Positions 8,799 through 23,806 of a stretch of DNA of 57,261 bases are shown here, piece by piece; position 1 is the stretch's first letter; every line of letters starts with the position of its first letter. Location: NCBI GenBank assembly GCA_021822385.1, contig JAKARC010000014.1, forward strand, positions 1 to 57,261, given 5' to 3'. The position numbers and the translations under genes were made by a program. Source of the DNA: Pseudomonadota bacterium (GTDB lineage Bacteria; Pseudomonadota; Gammaproteobacteria; Steroidobacterales; Steroidobacteraceae). The notes under the pieces were generated by a model. The model was not told where the DNA came from. It saw only the letters and a list, made by a program, of their open reading frames with translations, and ran no database searches.

Positions 8799-10001
8799 GT
8801 GCGATTCGACAGACTCTGGCGCCACGCCACGCTCGCGACACTCGCGCCCGAGCGCACCGGTGTCGGATTGATCGCCGACGCCGCACTCGCGGTAACGAAC
8901 GGCCGCATTTCTTTCGCCGGTCCGATGCGTGAGCTGCCTGCCGCGGCGTGTGCGCGCGAAGAAATCGATCTTGCCGGCCGTCTGGTCACTCCGGGTCTGA
9001 TCGACTGCCATACGCACATCGTGTTCGGCGGCGAGCGCGACGAGGAATTCGCATTGCGTCTGGCGGGGGTTGACTATGCCGACATCGCGCGCGCCGGTGG
9101 CGGGATTCTGGCGACGGTGCGTGCCACCCGAGCCGCAGCGGATGAGACATTGTTCGCGGCGGCCGCGCAGCGGCTGCGCGCACTGATGGCCGAGGGCATC
9201 ACCACCGTTGAGATCAAGTCCGGATATGGACTCGATGTGGCGAGCGAGCTGCGCTTGCTGCGCATTGCGCGCAGGCTCGGGCAGCGACTGCCGCTGGGAG
9301 TGGTTACCACCGCCCTGGTCGCACATGCGGTGCCGCCCGAAACCGATCGAGCCGCTCATCTGGCGGCGATGACCGGTGAGCTCATACCGCAGGCCGTGGC
9401 CGAGCGGTTGGCGGATGCGGTCGATGGCTTTTGCGATCTCATTGCCTTCAGCGCGGCCGAGATCCGCGCCGTGTTTCAGGTCGCACGCCGGCACGGCTTG
9501 CCGGTGAAGCTGCACGCCGATCAGTTCGCCGACGGCGGCGGTGCCGCGCTCGCAGCCGAGTTCGACGCGTTGTCGGCCGATCATCTGGAGTGGACCGGTG
9601 CGGCAGGCGTTGCGGCGATGGCGCGCGCCGGTACGGTCGCCGTGCTGCTGCCGGCCGCATTTCATTGTTTGCGCGAACACAACCGGCCACCAGTGGCGGC
9701 GCTGCGGCGTGCGGGCGTGCCGATGGCGCTGGCGAGCGACTGCAACCCCGGCTCTGCGCCCGTGCTGTCGCTGCTCACCGTGATGAACATCGGTGCGGTG
9801 CAGTTCGGCCTCAGCGCGGAGGAAACGCTGGCCGCGGTGACGCGCGAAGCGGCGCGCGCACTCGGTCGGTTGCATGACATTGGCACGGTGGAGGTCGGCA
9901 AGCGTGCGGATCTTGCGATCTGGAACGTCGAGCGGCCGGTCCAGCTGATCTATTGGCTTGGGCGCAATCCGCTGCATGCGCGTGTCTGGGGCGGGCAGTG
10001 A
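8799..10001 (+). CDS. hutI: Imidazolonepropionase
   Basis: The amidohydrolase opens the imidazolone ring to give N-formimidoylglutamate. Visible family motifs are [12 protein letters not shown] (zinc ligands), [21 protein letters not shown] and LASDCNPGS. The start is chosen at GTG 8799 (400 aa, the usual length), directly before [13 protein letters not shown]. ATGs at 8751 and 8769 are in frame but lie inside the palindrome/-10 region, so they are unlikely to be translated. The GTGA at its 3' end couples it to hutH. Confidence 0.92.
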   Translation: MRFDRLWRHATLATLAPERTGVGLIADAALAVTNGRISFAGPMRELPAAACAREEIDLAGRLVTPGLIDCHTHIVFGGERDEEFALRLAGVDYADIARAGGGILATVRATRAAADETLFAAAAQRLRALMAEGITTVEIKSGYGLDVASELRLLRIARRLGQRLPLGVVTTALVAHAVPPETDRAAHLAAMTGELIPQAVAERLADAVDGFCDLIAFSAAEIRAVFQVARRHGLPVKLHADQFADGGGAALAAEFDALSADHLEWTGAAGVAAMARAGTVAVLLPAAFHCLREHNRPPVAALRRAGVPMALASDCNPGSAPVLSLLTVMNIGAVQFGLSAEETLAAVTREAARALGRLHDIGTVEVGKRADLAIWNVERPVQLIYWLGRNPLHARVWGGQ

Positions 10002-11533
10002 GCGGTGTCATTCTCACGCCGGGCCGAGTCACGCTGGCCGCCTGGGCGGAGGTATACCGCGGCGCCGCAGTGACACTCGATGAGGCGTGTTTCGCGGCCA
10101 TCGCCCGGGGGGCCGCGGCCGTCACCCGCATTGCCGCCCGGGGCGAGGCGGTCTATGGCATCAATACCGGATTCGGCAAGCTCGCCAGCGTGCGCATCGA
10201 TCCCCTCGACAGCGCCCGCTTGCAGCGCAATATCGTGCTGTCGCACTGTGCCGGAGTGGGCGAGTCGCTGTCCCCGGCGGTGACCCGGCTCATGCTGGCC
10301 CTGAAGATCGCCAACATCGCGAGCGGCGCCTCTGGCGTCCGCCCGGAGACGGTGCGGCGACTGTGCCTGATGCTTGAGCGCGATCTGCTGCCGGTGGTGC
10401 CCGTCCAAGGCTCGGTGGGCGCTTCGGGAGATCTGGCGCCGCTGGCGCATCTGGCCGCGCCGCTGATCGGTGTGGGCATGATCCGCCTGCCGGACGGCGA
10501 GCAGGTCGCCGCCGATGCGGTGTTGCGGCGCGAGGGACTTCAGCCCCTGACCCTTGCGCCGAAGGAAGGTCTGGCGCTGCTCAATGGGACGCAGTTCTCG
10601 ACAGCCAACGCTCTGGCGGCGCTGTTTGACATCGAGACGGTGTTCCAGTCTGCGTTGATCACCGGCGCGCTCACCACCGAGGCAGCCAAAGGCTCCGACA
10701 CGCCGTTCGATGCGCGTATCCACGCGCTAAGGGGTCATGTGGGGCAGATCGAGACGGCGGCGACGCTGCGCGCGCTGATGGCGGGCTCATCCATCCGGGC
10801 GTCGCATCGCAACGGGGATCCGCGCGTCCAGGATCCGTACTGTCTGCGCTGCCAGCCGCAAGTGATGGGCGCGGTGCTGGATCTGCTGCGTCACGCCGTC
10901 GGCACGCTCGCGCGCGAATCCAATGGGGTCACGGACAACCCCCTGATCTTCCCCGACTCGGATGAGGCGCTCTCGGGCGGAAATTTCCACGCCGAACCGG
11001 TCGCCTTCAGCGCCGACCTCGCCGCGCTCGCGCTGTGCGAGATCGGTTCGCTTGCCGAGCGGCGCATTGCCATGCTCGTCGACCCGGCGCTCTCGGGCCT
11101 GCCGGCTTTCCTGACGCCGAACCCGGGGCTGAACTCCGGGCTGATGATGCCGCAGGTGACCGCCGCCGCTCTGGTTGCGGAGAACAGGCAGCGCGCACAC
11201 CCGGCCAGTGTGGATTCCATTCCAACTTCAGCCAATCAAGAGGACCATGTGTCGATGGCGGCGCACGCAGCGTACCGCCTGCATCACATGGTGGCCAACG
11301 CCGCGGCAATCGTCGGCATCGAGTTGCTGACGGCCGCGCAGGGCTGCGAGTTTCACGGCACGCTGCGTTCGAGCGCCGCGCTCGAGGCCGTGCGCCGCCG
11401 GGTGCGGGCGCGCATCGCCAGATTGACGGAGGACCGCTACCTGCACACGGATATCGCAGTGGCGGTCACGATGGTGCGCAGTCGCGAGTTGCTCGAGGCG
11501 GTCCGCGGTGTGCCGCTGCCGGCGTTGACGTGA
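9998..11533 (+). CDS. hutH: Histidine ammonia-lyase
   Basis: A 511-aa enzyme that deaminates histidine to urocanate, the first step of the pathway. The MIO cofactor is formed autocatalytically from Ala142-Ser143-Gly144 in [16 protein letters not shown]. The active-site [10 protein letters not shown] and the later FHAEP and EDHVSM segments are present. The GTG start at 9998 overlaps the hutI stop by four bases (GTGA), giving the expected N-terminus; the frame extends upstream only inside hutI. It overlaps hutG by the same device at its other end. Confidence 0.95.
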   Translation: MSGVILTPGRVTLAAWAEVYRGAAVTLDEACFAAIARGAAAVTRIAARGEAVYGINTGFGKLASVRIDPLDSARLQRNIVLSHCAGVGESLSPAVTRLMLALKIANIASGASGVRPETVRRLCLMLERDLLPVVPVQGSVGASGDLAPLAHLAAPLIGVGMIRLPDGEQVAADAVLRREGLQPLTLAPKEGLALLNGTQFSTANALAALFDIETVFQSALITGALTTEAAKGSDTPFDARIHALRGHVGQIETAATLRALMAGSSIRASHRNGDPRVQDPYCLRCQPQVMGAVLDLLRHAVGTLARESNGVTDNPLIFPDSDEALSGGNFHAEPVAFSADLAALALCEIGSLAERRIAMLVDPALSGLPAFLTPNPGLNSGLMMPQVTAAALVAENRQRAHPASVDSIPTSANQEDHVSMAAHAAYRLHHMVANAAAIVGIELLTAAQGCEFHGTLRSSAALEAVRRRVRARIARLTEDRYLHTDIAVAVTMVRSRELLEAVRGVPLPALT

Positions 11534-12369
11534 CAGCGACGAAGACATGGCTCGAGATCACGCGTGGGGAGCGGCCGTTGCTCGTCAGTTTGCCGCATAC
11601 CGGCACTCAGCTGTCGCCCGCGCTGGCGCCTCGCCTGGTGTCAGTGTGGCGCGCGCACAAGGACACGGACTGGTATGTGGACCGTCTGTATGCACTGGCC
11701 GTGGATCTGGGGGCGACCACCGTGCGTACTGCAATCAGCCGCACGGTGATCGATGTCAACCGCGACCCCTCGGGCGCTGCGTTGTATCCCGGGCAGGCGG
11801 GCAGCGCGCTCTGTCCGACCGAGACCTTCGACGGGGAGGCGCTCTATCGACCGGGCGAAGCGCCTGCTGAGGCGGAAATCTCCGCGCGGCGCGCACGCTA
11901 TTTCGAGCCCTATCACGCGGCGCTGCGCAGAGAACTTGAGCGGCTGCTGCAGCGGCATGGCCGCGTCGTCCTCTATGATGCACATTCGATCCGCTCACGA
12001 ATTCCGCGGCTGTTCGCCGGCGAATTGCCGCACCTGAACCTCGGCACCCACCGCGGTGCGAGCTGTGCGGCGGCGCTTGCCCGCTCGATCGAACGGGCAT
12101 GCGCGGACCGACGTTTCAGTCAGGTCACCGACGGCCGCTTCATCGGCGGTTGGATCACGCGGCACTACGGCGACCCATCCCGCAACCTGCATGCGGTGCA
12201 GATGGAGCTCGCGGCGCGCGGCTATCTCGATGAGCCGCAGGTTCCCGCAGCGCGGAACTGGCCGCCGCCCTATGACGGCGCACGGGCCGCGGCATTGCGC
12301 GCAATCGTGCACCGGGTGCTCACCGCCTGTCTGGAGTTTGCCGAACGTGACCAGAGGGTCATGCAATGA
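11530..12369 (+). CDS. hutG: N-formylglutamate deformylase (amidohydrolase)
   Basis: The 279-aa product belongs to the N-formylglutamate amidohydrolase family, which releases glutamate and formate in the last step of the HutF route. Conserved [41 protein letters not shown] and the [11 protein letters not shown] segment are all visible. The GTG at 11530 overlaps hutH's stop (GTGA), and the 3' end overlaps hutU by ATGA. The frame is open far upstream within hutH, which is shadow sequence. Co-occurrence with hutF argues for this deformylase function over the unrelated arginase-type formimidoylglutamase that carries the same gene name elsewhere. Confidence 0.92.
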   Translation: MTATKTWLEITRGERPLLVSLPHTGTQLSPALAPRLVSVWRAHKDTDWYVDRLYALAVDLGATTVRTAISRTVIDVNRDPSGAALYPGQAGSALCPTETFDGEALYRPGEAPAEAEISARRARYFEPYHAALRRELERLLQRHGRVVLYDAHSIRSRIPRLFAGELPHLNLGTHRGASCAAALARSIERACADRRFSQVTDGRFIGGWITRHYGDPSRNLHAVQMELAARGYLDEPQVPAARNWPPPYDGARAAALRAIVHRVLTACLEFAERDQRVMQ

Positions 12370-14057
12370 GCTCAGCACCTATGCGCCTGGATGCCGCCCG
12401 CCGCATCCGTGCCCCGACCGGTACGCAGCGTAGCGCCAAGAGCTGGCTCACCGAGGCACCGTTACGCATGTTGATGAACAATCTCGATGCGGCGGTGGCG
12501 GAGCGGCCGGCCGAGCTGATCGTCTACGGCGGCATCGGGCGCGCAGCACGCGATTGGGCGTGCTACGACACCATTGTCGCCACCTTGCGGCGGCTCGAAG
12601 ACGATCAGACCCTGCTCATCCAGTCGGGCAAGGCGGTCGGCGTATTCACTACGCACGTGGACGCGCCGCGGGTGCTGATCGCCAACTCCAATCTCGTGCC
12701 GCGCTGGGCGACCTGGGAGCATTTCAATGCGCTCGATCGCAAGGGACTGATGATGTTCGGCCAGATGACCGCCGGATCCTGGATCTACATCGGCAGCCAG
12801 GGCATCGTCCAAGGCACCTATGAGACATTGGTCGAGATGGGCCGCCGCCACTATGGTGGCACGCTGGCCGGCCGCTGGCTGCTGACCGCCGGACTCGGCG
12901 GCATGGGTGGCGCGCAGCCGCTGGCCGCGACGATGGCCGGATTGTCCTGCCTCGCGATCGAGTGTCAGCGCGCACGCATCGAGATGCGCCTGCGTTCGGG
13001 CTATCTCGATCGGGCGGTCGAGCATCTCGACGATGCGCTTGAGCTCATCCGCAGCGCCTGCGCCGCACGGCGGCCGGTTTCGGTCGGTCTGCTCGGCAAC
13101 GCCGCCGCAGTGCTGCCCGAACTGCTGAGGCGCGGCGTGCGACCCGATCTGCTCACGGATCAGACCTCGGCGCACGATCCGCTGCATGGCTATCTGCCGA
13201 TCGGCTGGTCCGTCGAGCAGTGGGCTGAACTGCGTGCGCGCGATCCCAAGGCCGTGATGCAGGCGGCCCGGGCATCGATTGCAGTTCATGTGCGCGCTAT
13301 GTTGGCGTTTCACGCCGCCGGTGTGCCGACGGTCGACTATGGCAACAACATCCGCCAGGTGGCCCTCGAGGAGGGCGTGCAGAACGCATTCGATTTTCCC
13401 GGGTTCGTACCGGCTTACATCCGTCCATTGTTCTGCCGCGGCGTGGGGCCGTTTCGCTGGGTGGCCCTGTCCGGCGATCCCGAGGACATCTACAAGACCG
13501 ATGCCAAGGTCAAGGAACTGCTGCCCGGGGCCGCCCATCTGCATCAGTGGCTCGACATGGCCCGTGCGCGCATCCACTTTCAAGGACTGCCGGCGCGCAT
13601 CTGCTGGGTGGGTCTCGGTGACCGGCATCGACTGGGACTGGCGTTCAATGACATGGTTGCGCGCGGGGAACTGCGCGCGCCGGTGGTCATCGGTCGCGAT
13701 CACCTCGACTCGGGCTCGGTGGCCTCGCCCAATCGCGAAACCGAGGCAATGCGCGACGGATCGGACGCCGTATCCGACTGGCCGCTCCTCAACGCGTTGC
13801 TCAACACGGCCTCGGGCGCAACCTGGGTTGCGTTTCATCATGGTGGCGGTGTTGGTATGGGCTTTGCCCAGCACGCCGGCCTGGTCGTCGTCTGCGACGG
13901 CACTGCATCGGCCGCGCGCCGCATTGCCCGGGTGCTGTGGAACGACCCGGCGAGCGGTGTCATGCGCCACGCCGATGCCGGTTATCCCGAGGCCCTCGCC
14001 TGCGCGCGTGAACGAGGGCTCGATCTGCCGGGGATCCTCGGCGGTGATCCGCCCTGA
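12366..14057 (+). CDS. hutU: Urocanate hydratase
   Basis: A 563-aa urocanase converting urocanate to imidazolonepropionate with tightly bound NAD. The NAD-binding segment [17 protein letters not shown] is near residue 180. The family signature around [13 protein letters not shown] and the [15 protein letters not shown] segment containing the conserved Cys are intact, and the length is normal. The ATG overlaps hutG's stop (ATGA). It is the last gene of hutI-hutH-hutG-hutU. No convincing terminator follows; only a 12-bp palindrome lies at 14075-14086. Confidence 0.95.
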   Translation: MSSAPMRLDAARRIRAPTGTQRSAKSWLTEAPLRMLMNNLDAAVAERPAELIVYGGIGRAARDWACYDTIVATLRRLEDDQTLLIQSGKAVGVFTTHVDAPRVLIANSNLVPRWATWEHFNALDRKGLMMFGQMTAGSWIYIGSQGIVQGTYETLVEMGRRHYGGTLAGRWLLTAGLGGMGGAQPLAATMAGLSCLAIECQRARIEMRLRSGYLDRAVEHLDDALELIRSACAARRPVSVGLLGNAAAVLPELLRRGVRPDLLTDQTSAHDPLHGYLPIGWSVEQWAELRARDPKAVMQAARASIAVHVRAMLAFHAAGVPTVDYGNNIRQVALEEGVQNAFDFPGFVPAYIRPLFCRGVGPFRWVALSGDPEDIYKTDAKVKELLPGAAHLHQWLDMARARIHFQGLPARICWVGLGDRHRLGLAFNDMVARGELRAPVVIGRDHLDSGSVASPNRETEAMRDGSDAVSDWPLLNALLNTASGATWVAFHHGGGVGMGFAQHAGLVVVCDGTASAARRIARVLWNDPASGVMRHADAGYPEALACARERGLDLPGILGGDPP

Positions 14058-14074
14058 GGGGCGGGTGCCGCAGG

Positions 14075-14086
14075 CGACATATGTCG
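14075..14086. other. 12-bp perfect palindrome after hutU
   Basis: CGACATATGTCG lies 18 bases after the hutU stop and before the riboswitch leader. It has no T-run, so it is a poor intrinsic terminator. It could be an operator for the next transcript. No function is assigned. Confidence 0.3.
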
Positions 14087-14227
14087 TTGCGCTTTAGACA
14101 TAAGCGGTACGGCGCCGAGCATTCCCGCCGCGTCTTGTTCCTATGGGGTTGCGGTTGTTACGCACTGAGCAGTGCGCCGCAAAGTACCTCTTGACTCGCG
14201 CCCCTCCTGCCTCGAAACTGCGGACTG

Positions 14228-14312
14228 TGATAAGGGCAAACCCGTCGAAAGACGGGGACGCAAAGCCACCGGTCTTCGGGTTCATCCCATGACGGCGGGG
14301 CTGCCACGATTG
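14228..14312 (+). ncRNA. Cyclic-di-GMP-I riboswitch (GEMM)
   Basis: The aptamer core is clear. GGGCAAACCC leads into a perfect CCCGTC-GAAA-GACGGG hairpin with the GAAA tetraloop, then GGACGCAAAGCCACCGG, a variable arm, and GACGGCGGGGCTGCC closing the second helix. These are the conserved blocks of the GEMM-I class, in the right order and spacing. It lies about 80 bases upstream of the next start codon. A short inverted repeat (TTCAAC/GTTGAA, 14371-14387) sits just before that start with no U-run. This suggests control of translation rather than termination, though the stem is weak. Confidence 0.92.
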
Positions 14313-14392
14313 CGCCTCGGCGCATCGCTCGCTTCCCTCGCTGGCCTGAGATCTCCGTCGCGCCGGGGCGTTCAACCGAGCGTTGAAGCGAC

Positions 14393-15847
14393 ATGATACC
14401 AGCGGAAACTCTGGCGCCTCCGCCGATGGACGGCGCTGCATCAGCGGTGGAGCCCGCCGCCGAAGCGGGCCCCTATGTGATCAACCTGTGCTCCTCCAGC
14501 ACCCCCATGGCGTTGCCACGGGTGGACCTGCCGGAATTGAGCCGTTTCAACTTCTTCGTCAGTCGCCGCTTCGAAGAAGGGCGGGAGCGTTTCCGGCTGC
14601 ACATGGGTTTCTTCGCAACACAGGCCGAGGCCGAAAGTTGGCTCGGTCTGGTGCGCGAGGTGTATCCGGGCGCCTGGGCGGGCGAAGCGCCCGGGAAGAA
14701 GCTGCGCGCGCGCGCCGTAGCCGCCGCCGAGGCACAGGCTGCGCGGGCGTCGGGTCCGCAACCCTCGGCCGATGCGCCTGCGGGAAGCACCGCACCGCCC
14801 GTGGACGCTGATGCGCGTGCGTCCCGACGAGCCACGGCCGCCGTGCCCGCGAAGGTGGCCCAACCGGCAGTGCCGACCCTGCAACCGCCGGTACGCGCGA
14901 GCACGCCGCAGGTCGCGGCGACGCCGCCTGTCGTCACGAGCCCGACGGCCACGGAGGCGAGAGCCCGTGCGGGCGGTTTGCGCACCGATACGAATACGCC
15001 CGCCAAGCCTGTGCGCGCTGTGAAGACGACCGTGCCGGCGGCAGGCTCGAACATCAAGGAGGTACTGGCTGACTTGGATCGTCCGACGGACATCCTCAGC
15101 GTTGCCATGTCTGTACCTTTGCCGCCTGCGGAGCCGGCACTCAGTGATGCGCAGGCTTTGCAGTGCCTGGAGAACCGGGGTCCGGTAGAGGTGGCCAAGC
15201 CCGCCGCGTTCGCGGTACAGCTGCAATGGTCGGTTCAGCCGATCAGTACCGAGAAACTCCCGCCGCTCGCCATATTCAGCGCCTACAGTCTGTATTGCGT
15301 AGAGGGCAGCCGCGAGGGTCGCAAATGGTTTGGACTGCGGCTTGGATTCTTCAATGATCCGATCTCGGCCAAGCAGGTGGCCGCATATGTCCGCTCCGAA
15401 TTCGTGTCGGCCGCGGTGGTGCCGGTGAGTGCCGAGGAGCGCGAGCGCGTGAGCGGTAAGGCGGGGGTGATTGCACTGCGCGAGGCGACGCAGATGCAAC
15501 GGCAGGCAACCCAGGAGTTCAAGCTCTTCGATCCCCAGGAGACGGAGTCGAGCCAGTCAAAGCCGACGCGCGCAGCCGAACGTCCCAAAGCCCCGGTCCG
15601 CGCGTTGCGGCCGGCGTCGGCGTCGAAAACAGCCGCCGCCGTCACTCAGGTACAGGCCCGCGAACGGCGCAGTCCGCAGACGCTCGAGGAGACGCTCGAG
15701 ATTCTCGGCGCGAACGATCTGGCAATCGATGAGGGACGCGACAGTGCCATCGAGGGCCGCACCGGCGCGCAGCCGCCGCGGCCCGAGCGCAGTGCGCCGT
15801 TTACCCGGCTGCTCGAACGGTTGGGCGAGCGTGTCCGCAGGAATTGA
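14393..15847 (+). CDS. Protein with two SPOR-like segments, under c-di-GMP riboswitch control
   Basis: The 484-aa product is not a named family that I recognise. Residues about 40-105 (FNFFVSRRFEEGRERF, then LHMGFFATQAEAESWL) and about 290-350 (FSAYSLYCVEGSREGRKW, then LRLGFFNDPISAKQVAAYV) are two diverged copies of the same unit. The unit resembles a SPOR fold: a strand, an xRLGFF turn, then a helix reading AxxxAxxV. They are separated by a long Ala/Pro/Thr-rich linker that is probably disordered. No signal peptide or clear membrane helix is seen. The riboswitch just upstream implies expression tied to c-di-GMP, so a role in surface, biofilm or motility behaviour is inferred. The SPOR assignment is by eye. 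Confidence 0.7.
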   Translation: MIPAETLAPPPMDGAASAVEPAAEAGPYVINLCSSSTPMALPRVDLPELSRFNFFVSRRFEEGRERFRLHMGFFATQAEAESWLGLVREVYPGAWAGEAPGKKLRARAVAAAEAQAARASGPQPSADAPAGSTAPPVDADARASRRATAAVPAKVAQPAVPTLQPPVRASTPQVAATPPVVTSPTATEARARAGGLRTDTNTPAKPVRAVKTTVPAAGSNIKEVLADLDRPTDILSVAMSVPLPPAEPALSDAQALQCLENRGPVEVAKPAAFAVQLQWSVQPISTEKLPPLAIFSAYSLYCVEGSREGRKWFGLRLGFFNDPISAKQVAAYVRSEFVSAAVVPVSAEERERVSGKAGVIALREATQMQRQATQEFKLFDPQETESSQSKPTRAAERPKAPVRALRPASASKTAAAVTQVQARERRSPQTLEETLEILGANDLAIDEGRDSAIEGRTGAQPPRPERSAPFTRLLERLGERVRRN

Positions 15848-15889
15848 GTGAGCGCGGCTGTCGCGCCGCGATTTGAGGCGGCCGGCGGA

Positions 15890-16186
15890 TCATTTGAACA
15901 GCTGCTCGAGTTGCGCCCGCGAGTCGGCCGCCGCGCTCGTGTCGGGCGCCTGGTAGGCGCCCGGCCGCGGTTTGAAAAAATCACAGAAGTTCGCCCGATC
16001 CTTCTCCCGCACTTCCTCGGCGACCGGTTCCCGACACTGCTGCGCACGGCTGGTGTCGTACTCGAGGCACATGCGGCACACGTGCAGCTCGGCGCTGCAC
16101 CGCGGGCACTGCTCCAACCGGCGCAACGGCAGCGTTAACGCTGCGAGCGACGCGCCGCATTTCCAGCAAACCAGATCGTGCGCCAT
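15890..16186 (-). CDS. Small zinc-ribbon protein
   Basis: A 98-aa protein of unknown function. It has CWKCG near the start, a CPRC pair near residue 28, then CRMC, and single Cys residues in QQCREP and NFCDFFKP. Three CxxC knuckles and the spaced cysteines point to one or two bound zinc ions, and the C-terminal third is polar. It starts 14 bases after the uvrA stop on the same strand, so it is likely co-transcribed with uvrA. Proteins of this look are found in gammaproteobacteria without assigned roles. Confidence 0.7.
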   Translation of the reverse strand: MAHDLVCWKCGASLAALTLPLRRLEQCPRCSAELHVCRMCLEYDTSRAQQCREPVAEEVREKDRANFCDFFKPRPGAYQAPDTSAAADSRAQLEQLFK

Positions 16187-16200
16187 AATCCGAGTCTAAC

Positions 16201-21936
<5,736 letters not shown>

Positions 21937-22519
21937 TCATTCTCCTTGCCACCGGGTAGGGCGTTCGGGGGACGGCCCTGCGCAGCAGGCGCACGGGCAC
22001 AGCCATTCTAGCGGAAAGCGTCAGGGCGCGGCGTGGGGCGCGGCCCACGATCTCGGCCTGCAGATCCTGTGTGCAGTGTAGTCCGGTCCTCGGTCACTGC
22101 ATGGCCGGGTGACACCTGCCGGGCGCGGATTATGGCGATGCAAACGGCTGCCGTTGCGCCCAGGTGCCGACCGACCGGTGCGCGGCACAGGATGCCTATT
22201 TCCGGGTGTAGAGCGACGCAAATCGAGTCAATGGGCGCCTTTGGCTATATCCAGCGGGTGAGGATACGTCGCGCCGATTCTCATGGTCAAAAGCCCGCTC
22301 AACCGTCGACGGGCCCGGGTAGTACGGTTTTTGGCGGAAGCAGTTGCGAGGTAGTCGTACCTCAAGCGGTCCCAGGCGAACGAACTCCGTCTCACCGCGC
22401 TCGCAAGCAGATGCGTCCGGCGTTCCCTACGACCTGCACCGGTGCCTGCACCGCGCATTCTGACTGGACCATGCGTACGCCGGACAACGAGGGCACAGCG
22501 GGAGTCAACAGCCGTGCAC
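21937..22519. other. Intergenic stretch without recognisable gene
   Basis: These 583 bases separate uvrA from the lytic transglycosylase 3' end. Open frames on either strand here give Arg/Ser/Ala-rich translations with no family resemblance. It holds the uvrA promoter region, but no clear -35/-10 pair, tRNA or repeat was found. Confidence 0.6.
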
Positions 22520-23110
22520 TCAGATCTGCTGCGCCTTCTGCTGCAGCATCGCACTCAGACGCAGCACTCTGCGCGCGTATCCGAATTCGCCTCCAGAATA
22601 ACGCCACAGGGCATGCTTGAGGCGCGGGCCGGCGCGTGCTCCGGCCCTCGCGCCGTAGCGCACGAGCAGCGCCACACCGATGCGGATGTTCGACGTGACC
22701 CGAAACAGCCGACTGCGTCCGCCGGCCGCGGCTACTCGCCACTGGTGCGCCCGCACCTCAATCTGCATCAGTCCATAGGCGTCGCCACAGTGGCTTATCA
22801 CGCGGGGCCTGAAGCTTGATTCGATGGCGATCACCGCCAGAACGAGGTAGGGATTGATGCGATGCTCGCGCGAGACTCGAAATACGGTGTCAGTGATCTG
22901 GCGAGCACGCACCGGCGACACCTCGTAGTGACGTGCGATGAACCTCGCGGTGACCACCGCCGGCGGCGGGATACTCATGTGCAAAGCCGCAGGCTTCGGC
23001 CGGCTGAACTGCACGCATATCGCAGGGTGCACCCGCGCGCCAATTGCTGCCGCAACGAGCCCCGCCAGCGCGCAGTAAATCCACCTCACCGGTCGGTTCA
23101 TTAGACTCAT
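22520..23110 (-). CDS. Lytic transglycosylase, SLT domain
   Basis: The 196-aa product has one N-terminal hydrophobic segment (IYCALAGLVAAAIGARV), a signal peptide or anchor, placing it in the periplasm. The goose-lysozyme-like SLT domain follows: LVLAVIAIESSFRP holds the catalytic Glu-Ser pair, and GLMQI is present. The usual NI-x-G-x-x-LL segment (NIRIGVALLVRY) and ALWRYSGG come later. It would cleave peptidoglycan glycan strands with 1,6-anhydro product formation. ATG at 23110 overlaps the stop of a small upstream gene (ATGA), which decides the start over alternatives at 23128 and 23098. Confidence 0.82.
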   Translation of the reverse strand: MSLMNRPVRWIYCALAGLVAAAIGARVHPAICVQFSRPKPAALHMSIPPPAVVTARFIARHYEVSPVRARQITDTVFRVSREHRINPYLVLAVIAIESSFRPRVISHCGDAYGLMQIEVRAHQWRVAAAGGRSRLFRVTSNIRIGVALLVRYGARAGARAGPRLKHALWRYSGGEFGYARRVLRLSAMLQQKAQQI

Positions 23111-23301
23111 GTTCCGTGCTGGCTCCACTGCGCCACAGGGTCACGCCTGCCGGACTTGGCGCCCATCCTGAACTCGCTATCGAACACTCCGTGTTGTGCT
23201 TGGCACGCATCGCCGGAAAATCTGGTATCCGCCTTGTTGCGCTTCACGGCACAGAGCCGCGGCAGCGCCGGACCGAACAGCAGATTGAGCAGGCTCATCA
23301 C
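23107..23301 (-). CDS. Small protein coupled to the lytic transglycosylase, function unknown
   Basis: A 64-aa frame starting at GTG 23301 or ATG 23298 after a GAGG. It ends with TGA overlapping the transglycosylase ATG by four bases, the coupling style used by most genuine operons in this window. The product has a short hydrophobic N-terminus (SLLNLLFGPALPRLC) followed by a polar, basic tail with a second Cys; it resembles no family known to me. The start context contains a 14-bp palindrome. The overlap is the main support; chance remains possible. Confidence 0.4.
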   Translation of the reverse strand: MMSLLNLLFGPALPRLCAVKRNKADTRFSGDACQAQHGVFDSEFRMGAKSGRRDPVAQWSQHGT

Positions 23302-23315
23302 CTCGAGCGCTCGAG
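23302..23315. promoter_or_regulatory. 14-bp perfect palindrome at the small gene's ribosome-binding site
   Basis: CTCGAGCGCTCGAG lies immediately upstream of the start codon of the small gene at 23107-23301 and includes its Shine-Dalgarno-like GAGG edge. It could be an operator or an RNA hairpin hiding the ribosome-binding site. No regulator is known. Confidence 0.35.
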
Positions 23316-23515
23316 TAACGTACTTAAGCTACTGGCGCGAAAGTCAACGCCGGCGGGCGCTTCTCGGACTACGCGTGACCGCCATGAAAGTTGGCCTTCT
23401 GGAGGCCGGGTGAATGTAGCGCAACAACATCCCGCGCTCGTTGGCCAGCCGGCCGCCCTGGCCTCCGTGCGGCGATGCCATTGGAATTCAGAGCTGCGGC
23501 TGATCCAAATGGCTC

Positions 23516-23716
23516 TCATTGCTTGCTTGATGCGTGCGGGCAAGTTTGCATCCCCAACAACGCATAGGCCGGACAAAAACCGATGAGACCGGTCGCGAGC
23601 GGTACGACGCCGATGTATCCCCACCAACCGATTTCGTCGAAGGCGGCAAGCCCGATCAGCGTCAGTCCCGCAATACCGCGAATTGAGCGATCCAGCATTC
23701 CAACGTTGTGAGTCAT
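23516..23716 (-). CDS. DUF2892 (YgaP-type transmembrane domain) protein
   Basis: This 66-aa protein matches the two-helix membrane domain also found at the C-terminus of the rhodanese YgaP. It reads MTHNVGMLDRSIRGIAG, then a hydrophobic helix, then GVVPLATGLIGFCPAYALLG with the conserved FCPAY and a final TC. Stand-alone copies are widespread; their role is unknown, although sulphur or cyanide/thiosulphate links have been proposed from context. No rhodanese is next to it here. The start codon at 23716 gives the conserved N-terminus. Confidence 0.8.
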   Translation of the reverse strand: MTHNVGMLDRSIRGIAGLTLIGLAAFDEIGWWGYIGVVPLATGLIGFCPAYALLGMQTCPHASSKQ

Positions 23717-23806
23717 GATGTGTCATCTCCAGTCTTGAAAACGTTCGCTCTGGTTTTGGTATTTTGCGTGTCGTACGATATGCGCGTCCCGCGTCTGCCT
23801 GCACGA

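Noticed and set aside
12462-13970. 502-codon minus-strand frame opposite hutU
   Set aside because: Antisense artefact of GC-rich codon usage; no domain visible.
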